NCBI GenBank assembly: GCA_020200135.1
Contig: JAIVJI010000073.1
Coordinates: 48,173-112,172 of the forward strand
DNA length: 64,000 nt
Origin: Acidobacteriota bacterium
GTDB taxonomy: Bacteria > Acidobacteriota > Blastocatellia > Pyrinomonadales > Pyrinomonadaceae
Direction of reading: 5' to 3'
The notes under the pieces were generated by a model. The model was not told the origin of the DNA, did no database searches, and saw only the letters and a list, made by a program, of their open reading frames with translations. Numbering within the stretch: the first letter of the stretch is position 1; the number at the start of each line of letters is the position of its first letter. Shown one piece after another: positions 58,189-64,000 of this stretch. Position numbers and translations under genes: made by a program.

Positions 58189-58364
58189 GGGGGAGCTTCT
58201 CTAAAAAAGGCGGCCGCGCTGGTCGGCAGACTTGCGCGCCGGCGGCCGCCCACGAAAAAACACCGAGCGCTTACCGGATGATTCTCGAAATGAAGCGGAT
58301 GCTTTCTGAAAGGGCGGCGGCGCCGCCGCCCTGCGAGAGGCAAGACCTTTGCAAAGACGCGCCG

Positions 58365-58370
58365 ATTATA
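58365..58370 (-). promoter_or_regulatory. -10 element for the giant kinase gene
   Basis: TATAAT on the minus strand (58370-58365) preceded by TTTG, about 177 bases before the kinase ATG; the -35 is poor. The 436-base divergent gap 58189-58624 contains nothing else recognisable. Confidence 0.4.
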
Positions 58371-58624
58371 ACAAACCGCCGCCCCCGAGAAAATCCGCGG
58401 CCGTCCGTCAACAATCGCTTCGAACGCGCGGGCGTCTGGCGTTATCATACGCCCCCCGACAAAAACGTCACGGCCCTCCTCGGAGCCCGGAGAAAGCCCC
58501 GGCGCGAGTGCGTCCGTTCGAGACTTCCCGCGCGACGGCACACGCCCCGACCGACCCCCGCGACGCATCCAGAAGTCTTGCTCGCCCCCGTTTTCGGCCG
58601 GCCGCCGGATGGAGGCGCACTCTC

Positions 58625-59144
58625 ATGCAGCACCGTCAACGTCGCGGCCCGTCGCGCGCGCACGGACTCTCGCGCAAGACTCTCGTCCTCGTTGTCTTCG
58701 CCGCGCTGGCGGCCGCCGCCGGGCTCGCGCTGTCACGCGGGCGGGTCGGGCAAGGCCGCGCTCTCGCCCGACGGGCGGTTGCTCGCCACGGCCGATTACT
58801 CCGAGGTCTAAGTCTGGCGCTACGCCGGCGGCCAACTGCTGCGCACCTTCGGCGCGTACTGGCTCGGCTCGATGAAGTGCGTCAAGTTCACGCCCGACGG
58901 GCAGTACGTCGTCGGCAGCGGGACGTGGATTCCCGGCCTGACCCGCAGCACGATTCTCATGTGCCGTGTCTCGGACGGCGCGCTCGTGCGCGAGTTCGGC
59001 GTGAGCCACGACGTGAAGTCCATCGCGCTCTCGGCCGACGGCCGACTCCTCGCGGCGGCCGTCGGCGGCGGCGACTACGTCGCGGCCGAGATGGTCAGGG
59101 CCTTCCTCGACTCGGCCGAGTACCGCCGGCGCTTCGGCCGCTAA
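58625..59144 (+). pseudogene. Exported WD40/PD40-repeat protein, broken
   Basis: The ATG at 58625 has GGAGG nine bases upstream and encodes an export signal (SRKTLVLVVFAALAAAAGLALS). Right after it the frame changes: KAALSPDGRLLATADYSEV is in another frame and is followed by TAA at 58809-58811. Reading on in that second frame, VWRYAGGQLLRTFG, CVKFTPDGQYVVGSGTWIPG and SIALSADGRLLAAAVGGG continue the repeat up to the stop at 59144. Thus at least one frameshift and one nonsense codon (Lys to TAA would give SEVKVWRY) are present. The repeats resemble WD40 units; only about three remain. Confidence 0.7.
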
Positions 59145-59280
59145 GGATTAACCACCGGAGACGGGCGGGCTCCCGCCGCATAACTTCACATTTTACTGAT
59201 ACGCGCGGGGCGCGTTTTGCGCGTTAACGTCTGAAGGCCGGAGTTCCGGCCCACCCTTCAGTCAAAGGTAACGACCCGGA

Positions 59281-61650
59281 ATGAATGCACGCGCCGCTCT
59301 GACCCGCAAGCTAAGACAACTCTGTTCCGCCGTCCTCCTCCTCGGCCTCGCTTCGGGGCTGGTGCCCGCCGGGGCGCAGACGAGGCGCGCGCCCGCGAAG
59401 ACGGCGGCGCAGACCGCCACGGCCTCCGCGCCGAAGAAGGCGGCGGCCTGCACGGGCGCGTGGACGGGCGTCGTCACCTACACGCGCGCCCAGACCAACA
59501 CCAACAACAAGACCGTGCCCCGCGTCTCCGGGCGCGGCGAGGACACGACGAACTGGGAGATGAAGTACGACTACCGCGCCACGGTCTCCGTCCTCGAAAG
59601 CCCCGAGCGCAACGGTTCGAGCGTCGCCCGCGCCACCGTCGGCCACACGATGACCTCGAACGAGACCGTCACCGCGCGCGAACGCAACTCCTGCGACCGC
59701 GGCAAGTCCTGGCAGGTGATGACCGGCACCAGCACCTCGAAGACCGAAACGTCCGGCAACGCCGGCGGCCTCGAAGCCAACGCACACGTCGGAGTCAACG
59801 CCGACGGCACCTACACCGTCAGCGTCGGCGTGCCGCAGATCAAGGGCAAGACGACCGGGGAGCAGAAGAGCACCTACGGCGGCCAGTGCGTCCCGAAGGA
59901 GGGCAAGACGCTGACGGTGCCGCCGACGGAGACGAGCATCGACGGCAACTCTCTGACGAGCGACGGCACGCACCGCGTCAACCCCGCGGACCCGAACCGC
60001 CTGAGCGGCGGCTTCACGCACACGTGGCAGAACGTGACCGAGACGCTCACGTGGAGCCTGCAAAAGTGCGGCGCGCCGCTGCGGCTCATCGACCTGAAGT
60101 TCGAGCACCCGCGCTACCCGAATTTTGACGACTGGCGGGAGATAGCCGAGCAGACGGGGACGGTCGACGGCAACCTCGTCCGTGTCAAGGCGAAGGTCCT
60201 CAACGCCTCGGGCGAGACGAAGTACGCCGACGTGCGCTTCAAGGAGACCTACAAGGGCGACAAGTGGGACGGCGCGCGCGCCGACGCGCCGCTCGCCGAC
60301 AGCGTCGTCTCCGTCCGGCTCGAACCCGGCGAGGAGCGCGAAGTCGAGACGGTCTGGGACTCTTCGGGTTATGCGTGGTTCGACGACGGGCGCCCCCGCC
60401 TCGTCCAGCGCATCAAGGCCGAGCTTGAGGAGAGTGGACAGAAGACCGACGAGCTGACGAAGAACTTGAAAGTAGCGCCCAAGCCCGTCGTCCTCGTTCA
60501 CGGGCTCTGGAGCAACTGGCGCGCGTGGGAGGCGTGGCAGAACATCCTGACGACCTCGCACAGCTACGACTGGAAGGCTTTCCCCGTCGGCGAGCGGGCC
60601 GAGAAGGGCCTGATGAACACGGGCGGCGAGTTCCTCTCGGCGGGGCCCACCAACGGCATCTTCGAGAACTCGCAGCAGGTGGGCAAGTACATCCGCTACG
60701 CGCAGGAGGAGCGCAACGCCTGGCACGTCGACGTGGTCGCGCACTCGATGGGCGGCCTCATCACGCGCCACTACATACACAACTTCATGCCGCCCTCGCC
60801 GGACGGCCGCCCGCAGGTCACGCACCTCGTCATGCTCGGCACGCCCAACCTGGGTAGCCCCTGCGCCGACGTGATGAACACGACCTTCGAGGTGCTGGGC
60901 AAGAACGTCGAGGCCATGCGCCAGCTCAAGCCCTCAGTCGTCGCCGAGTTCAACAGCGTGACGACGAGCCGCAAGGGTGTGAAGTTCTCCGTGCTGGCGG
61001 GGAATCCCCTGCCCGTCATGTGCAAGACCGTCGCCTGGAATGACGGCGTCGTCCCCGTCGAGTCCGCCGTCTGGAAGATCAAAGACAACGCGCTCTCGAA
61101 GAACGTCCACACCGACCTGACCGGGGCGGCCGACTTCTCAAACTTCGTCAAGCCTCGCCTCGCCGTCGGCCCGAAGGGCGACCACAACCCCGAGCGGCCC
61201 GAAGCGGCGGGGCTGCGGCAGTTCCCCGGCCAGCTCAACCAACGCGACGGCGGCGCCTCCGCGCCCGCGTTCCTCAAAGCCTCTTACGGCGCGCGCGTCG
61301 GGGCCGCGTTCGCCGCCGGCGAAGAGAACTTCCGCCCGTCGTTCGCCAGAGAGGTGAAGCTCGCGCCGAAGCAGACGGTAGAGATCGAGATTCCCGTCGC
61401 GGGGGCGGCGAGCTTCGGCGTCACCTTCATGGCCGGCGCGCAGGTCTCGGCCACGCTCGCCGACGAACGCGGCGCACCGCGAGGCAAGAACCTCGCCGGC
61501 TCGCCCGAATCGCGCGGCTTCTTCCGCACCATCTTCGTCGAGCAAGACGTCAACGCCGGCACCTGGAAGCTGAGGCTGGAGAACACCGGCACGCTCGAAG
61601 CCCCGGCGGTCGTCGCGGCCTGGAGCGACGCCGCCTCGAAGAAGTTCTGA
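59281..61650 (+). CDS. Large secreted alpha/beta hydrolase (lipase-like)
   Basis: 789 residues. The signal peptide is about 10-33. A beta-rich N-terminal half (CTGAWTGVVTYTRAQTN, then Thr/Ser-rich strands, about 55-270) of unknown role precedes a CARDB-like segment (GNLVRVKAKVLNASGETKYADVRFKE) and the hydrolase domain starting VVLVHGLWSNWRAWE near 402. The nucleophile is Ser489 in VVAHSMGGLITRHY; HLVMLGTPNLGSPCAD follows as in bacterial lipases and PGAP1-like enzymes, and the catalytic His should be near HTDL at about 620. The C-terminal 130 residues form another beta domain (KQTVEIEIPVAG, GTWKLRLENTG). It probably hydrolyses lipid or ester substrates outside the cell. Confidence 0.85.
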   Translation: MNARAALTRKLRQLCSAVLLLGLASGLVPAGAQTRRAPAKTAAQTATASAPKKAAACTGAWTGVVTYTRAQTNTNNKTVPRVSGRGEDTTNWEMKYDYRATVSVLESPERNGSSVARATVGHTMTSNETVTARERNSCDRGKSWQVMTGTSTSKTETSGNAGGLEANAHVGVNADGTYTVSVGVPQIKGKTTGEQKSTYGGQCVPKEGKTLTVPPTETSIDGNSLTSDGTHRVNPADPNRLSGGFTHTWQNVTETLTWSLQKCGAPLRLIDLKFEHPRYPNFDDWREIAEQTGTVDGNLVRVKAKVLNASGETKYADVRFKETYKGDKWDGARADAPLADSVVSVRLEPGEEREVETVWDSSGYAWFDDGRPRLVQRIKAELEESGQKTDELTKNLKVAPKPVVLVHGLWSNWRAWEAWQNILTTSHSYDWKAFPVGERAEKGLMNTGGEFLSAGPTNGIFENSQQVGKYIRYAQEERNAWHVDVVAHSMGGLITRHYIHNFMPPSPDGRPQVTHLVMLGTPNLGSPCADVMNTTFEVLGKNVEAMRQLKPSVVAEFNSVTTSRKGVKFSVLAGNPLPVMCKTVAWNDGVVPVESAVWKIKDNALSKNVHTDLTGAADFSNFVKPRLAVGPKGDHNPERPEAAGLRQFPGQLNQRDGGASAPAFLKASYGARVGAAFAAGEENFRPSFAREVKLAPKQTVEIEIPVAGAASFGVTFMAGAQVSATLADERGAPRGKNLAGSPESRGFFRTIFVEQDVNAGTWKLRLENTGTLEAPAVVAAWSDAASKKF

Positions 61651-61831
61651 GCGGCGCGCGGGCGGGCCACAGGCCGGAGAAAATTCCCATGCCAAAACTA
61701 TTGCATTCAAACCCCGTCTCGCGCTAATCTCCGCATGTGGGCTTCGCCCCCTCCTCTCGGCTCGCTCAAGGCACACTAACCCTGAACCGCCATTTCAGGC
61801 AGCCTTAGTCGGATTGGACTAGCGCGTTTAT

Positions 61832-62065
61832 TTAGAGCAGCGCCAGCACGTTGTCGAGAACTGACAACGCGGCCTCGGTGAGAGTGTCCGCCAAGTCATA
61901 GGTCGAGTCGCCTTCCGCCTCTCCCGTCATCGTCTCCTCCTGGGCGAGTTCGGTGGGCGGCGGGGGCGGGGGCGTCGGCTGGGGTGATCCGTTCTGAATT
62001 TCGCCAGCCTGAGCCGAGCAGGCCAGCAGTAAAATAAGCACGGAAGCACGAATTATCTTAAACAT
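61832..62065 (-). CDS. Small exported Pro-rich peptide, possible signalling peptide
   Basis: 77 residues. Residues 1-20 are a signal peptide (MFKIIRASVLILLLACSAQA; the Cys also lies in a lipobox-like LLAC). The mature part is GEIQNGSPQPT, then eight Pro in a row interrupted once, an acidic Glu/Asp-rich middle and a hydrophobic C-terminus LTEAALSVLDNVLALL. The gene is less GC-rich than its neighbours and uses AT-ending codons early on. It is transcribed away from the TPR/Fis regulator at 62187 across a 121-base intergenic region. I recall similar peptide/regulator pairs in this bacterial group but cannot verify that here. A pheromone-like or lipopeptide role is inference. Confidence 0.65.
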   Translation of the reverse strand: MFKIIRASVLILLLACSAQAGEIQNGSPQPTPPPPPPTELAQEETMTGEAEGDSTYDLADTLTEAALSVLDNVLALL

Positions 62066-62186
62066 CTCCTTACACCTTTCGTTTTATGAGGGTTGACCGC
62101 AACATTCGCCGCACGTATTCTTAAAGTCTTGGCGGCATTGATACCCATGCAAGAGTTTTGCAGGGGCGAAGAAAGGCTGACCTCAC

Positions 62187-63668
62187 ATGACTTTAGCAGA
62201 AGAATACCTGAAGCAACTAGATGGCCCATCGGTAACCGCCGACGAACGCGCCCTCGGGCGCTGCCGGCAGGCCGCGGACTTTATCTTTAAGGGTCAGTTC
62301 GAGGCGGCCGGCGAGGCGCTCGGCGGCCTGTGGCGTGGCGTCGGCGAGAGGCCGGAGACCGGGCATTTGGAGGCCACGACCGAGGCCGAAGTCGTGCTCC
62401 AATGCGGCACTTTGACCGGCTGGCTCGGCAGCGCCCGGCACATCCCCGGCGCGCAGGAGCGCGCGAAAGACTTGCTCTACCAGGCGCTGGAGACGTTCCG
62501 CTCTCAGGGGGTGGCATCGAAAGTTTCGGAGGCGCAGTACGAGCTGGGCATCTGCTACTGGCGCCTGGGCGCGTTCGACGAGGCGCGCCTGATGATGACC
62601 GAGGCGATGAAGCCCCTGACGGACGCCGACGTCGAGCTGAAGGCGAAAATTCTAATTAGACGCACCCTCGTCGATGTCAGCGAGAACAAGTATTACGAGG
62701 CGCTCGACCTGCTCAAGGAGGCCGAGCCGCTCTTCGGGCTGGCGGGCGACGCGCTCAAGGGGCGCTGGCACGGGCAGAAGGGGCTCATCTTCAGGAGGCT
62801 CGGCACGGCCGAGCGGCGCGCCGAGTTCTTCGACAGCGCGATCATGGAGTACACCGCGGCCATCTTCCACTACGAGCAGGCGAAGCACGAAAGGTACTGC
62901 GGCACTAACTTAAACAACCTCGCCTTCCTGCTCTACAAGCTCGGCCGCTACCGCGACGCGCACGAGCAGCTCGACCGCGCGCAGCTCATCCTCACCAAGC
63001 TGAAAGACCCGGGGACGCTGGCGCAGGTGGACGAGACGCGCGCGCGCGTGCTGCTGGCCGAGAAGAAGTACCGCGAGGCCGACCGCGTCATGGCGGGCGT
63101 CATCAGGACGCTTGAGCAGGGCGGCGAGGCGGCGCTGCTGGCCGACGCCCTGACGTTGCGGGGGCTCATCTGGGCGCGGCTGGGGAGCGGCGAGGGCTCG
63201 GCCAACATCCTGCGCGAGGCGATGCGCCTGGCGCGCGACGCCGGGGCCAGCACGCAGGCGGGGATGGCCGCGCTGACGCTCGTCGAGGAGCACGGCGCGA
63301 CGTGGCGGCTGTCGGCGTCGGAGGCCGCAGAGGTCTACCGCTGCGCCGACGAGCTTCTGAAGGACACGCAGGACGCGGAGGACATCGCGCGGCTGAGGGC
63401 CTGCGCGGCGGTGGTCGTCGAGCGGCTGGCGGGGATGCGGCTCGACGACAAGAACTTCAGCTTCTACGGCGCGGTGCACGAGCTGGAGGCGCGGCTCATC
63501 GAGCAGGCTTTGGAGAAGGAGGCGGGCAGCGTCTCGCGCGCCGCGCGGAGGCTGGGGCTCAAGCACCAGTCGCTCTCGCACATGCTCACGGCGCGTCACA
63601 AGAAGCTGATGCACAAGCGCACCCCGCCCGAGCGGCGGCGGCGCAGCATCATCAAGAAGGACTGCTGA
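62187..63668 (+). CDS. TPR regulator with C-terminal Fis-type DNA-binding domain
   Basis: 493 residues from the ATG at 62187. Residues about 95-400 form a TPR superhelix (AQYELGICYWRLGAFDEARLMM, NLNNLAFLLYKLGRYRDAHEQL, ARVLLAEKKYREADRVM). The C-terminal 60 residues hold a helix-turn-helix of Fis/NtrC-C type: LIEQALEKEAGSVSRAARRLGLKHQSLSHMLTARHKKL, then a very basic tail. TPR domains of peptide-binding regulators (RRNPP group) bind small peptides, but there the DNA-binding domain is N-terminal; here it is C-terminal. The small exported peptide gene is divergent from it. It ends in a convergent arrangement with the symporter gene and a strong hairpin. Confidence 0.88.
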   Translation: MTLAEEYLKQLDGPSVTADERALGRCRQAADFIFKGQFEAAGEALGGLWRGVGERPETGHLEATTEAEVVLQCGTLTGWLGSARHIPGAQERAKDLLYQALETFRSQGVASKVSEAQYELGICYWRLGAFDEARLMMTEAMKPLTDADVELKAKILIRRTLVDVSENKYYEALDLLKEAEPLFGLAGDALKGRWHGQKGLIFRRLGTAERRAEFFDSAIMEYTAAIFHYEQAKHERYCGTNLNNLAFLLYKLGRYRDAHEQLDRAQLILTKLKDPGTLAQVDETRARVLLAEKKYREADRVMAGVIRTLEQGGEAALLADALTLRGLIWARLGSGEGSANILREAMRLARDAGASTQAGMAALTLVEEHGATWRLSASEAAEVYRCADELLKDTQDAEDIARLRACAAVVVERLAGMRLDDKNFSFYGAVHELEARLIEQALEKEAGSVSRAARRLGLKHQSLSHMLTARHKKLMHKRTPPERRRRSIIKKDC

Positions 63669-63703
63669 AGCGCCGCCCGGCTGACAGAGAACAATAACCG
63701 CGG

Positions 63704-63766
63704 AGACTTTCGGGGGCCGAGATTTCAAATTTGAAATCTCGGCCCCCGAAAATTTTATAAAGTCTC
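63704..63766. terminator. Double-nested hairpin between regulator and symporter genes
   Basis: A perfect 44-base palindrome (63708-63729 with 63730-63751) is enclosed by a second pair GAGACTTT/AAAGTCTC with AATTTTAT on the inner right side. It should stop transcription from both directions; the outer pair reaches into the symporter's last codons. Confidence 0.75.
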
Positions 63767-64000
63767 GGCGCCGTGCGCGGGGGTGCGGCGGTCGGTCAGG
63801 CTCAGGAGGTAGCCGACGGCGACGACGACGGCGCAGCCGATGAGGTTGAACCAGAGGAAGGCGATGTCCGTGTAGTGGCTGGCGACCCAGACCGAAAGCA
63901 TCCCCGCCAGCAGCCCCCAGAACGCGCCCCGCGCGCGCGCGCGCCTCACGCCCACGGCGAGGACGAAGACCCCGAGCAGCGAGCCGTAGAAGAACGAGCC
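63755..64000 (-). CDS. Sodium:solute symporter family protein, 5' part beyond the window
   Basis: The last 81 codons of a longer gene that runs off the right edge. The visible part has membrane segments ([53 protein letters not shown]), which matches the last helices of the sodium:solute symporter (SSS) family. The [12 protein letters not shown] helix is typical of the region before the final two helices. Substrate cannot be inferred from this part. Confidence 0.8.
   Translation of the reverse strand, partial: GSFFYGSLLGVFVLAVGVRRARARGAFWGLLAGMLSVWVASHYTDIAFLWFNLIGCAVVVAVGYLLSLTDRRTPAHGAETL

Noticed and set aside
58809..58811. In-frame stop in the WD40-like gene as another recoded codon
   Set aside because: It is TAA, not UGA, no hairpin follows, and the same gene has a frameshift, so decay is the better explanation.
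59311..60825. 504-codon antisense ORF opposite the lipase-like gene
   Set aside because: Shadow; no recognisable protein features.

Overview
Organism. The window is about 70% GC and most genes use G/C-ending codons. It carries several hallmarks of Acidobacteriota, probably class Blastocatellia (Pyrinomonas-like): a VWFA-related acidobacterial domain protein, a 1,601-residue Ser/Thr kinase fused to TPRs and a PD40 propeller, a tricorn-like S41 protease, a DUF6526-type protein, S8 protease C-terminal GDGVIT repeats, and a TPR regulator with a Fis-type C-terminus. This placement is inferred from gene content; there is no rRNA gene in the window. Layout. 1-8.6 kb: edge-truncated ferritin-like protein, secreted beta-helix protein, DICT-domain gene, pta, a shrunken BtpA-family gene, VWFA protein, REC/HD-GYP regulator, orphan DNA methyltransferase and tRNA-Leu(CAA). 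9-19.4 kb: pirin, a two-gene lipoprotein/membrane operon, S8 protease, hybrid histidine kinase, zinc alcohol dehydrogenase, luciferase-like monooxygenase, MOSC protein and DUF6526 protein. 19.4-24 kb: a minus-strand operon (secreted protein, msrB, ChbG-type deacetylase, ABC exporter) preceded by a frameshifted ankyrin gene. 24-28 kb: M14 carboxypeptidase, then an AhpD-like peroxidase whose catalytic CxxC reads Cys-His-Tyr-UGA, a strong selenoprotein candidate. 28-40 kb: an exopolysaccharide locus (three glycosyltransferases, 2OG dioxygenase, sulfotransferase, pyruvyl transferase, manC, gmd) with several decayed members. 40-53 kb: frameshifted LuxR regulator, PQQ-type sugar dehydrogenase, GAF protein, tricorn-like protease, HD-GYP, M43 and M2 peptidases, shortened metallo-beta-lactamase-fold gene, GH-A glycosidase. 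53-64 kb: the giant kinase, WD40-like pseudogene, secreted lipase-like hydrolase, a divergent pair of small exported peptide and TPR/Fis regulator, and the 3' end of a sodium:solute symporter. How the genes work together. The exported peptidases (S8, M14, S41, M43, M2), the glycosidase and the sugar dehydrogenase suggest a polymer-degrading heterotroph. ManC and Gmd make GDP-sugars for an envelope polysaccharide that the neighbouring transferases could build and decorate with sulfate and pyruvate. Two HD-GYP proteins indicate c-di-GMP turnover. Most striking. (1) The UGA-containing AhpD-like gene keeps the exact AhpD active-site spacing and has a SECIS-like hairpin just after the UGA. (2) A small exported peptide gene diverges from a TPR/Fis-type regulator. 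(3) An unusual number of genes are broken by frameshifts, nonsense codons or clean internal deletions, which could be real decay or assembly error. Perfect 14-26 bp hairpins sit at many gene ends.
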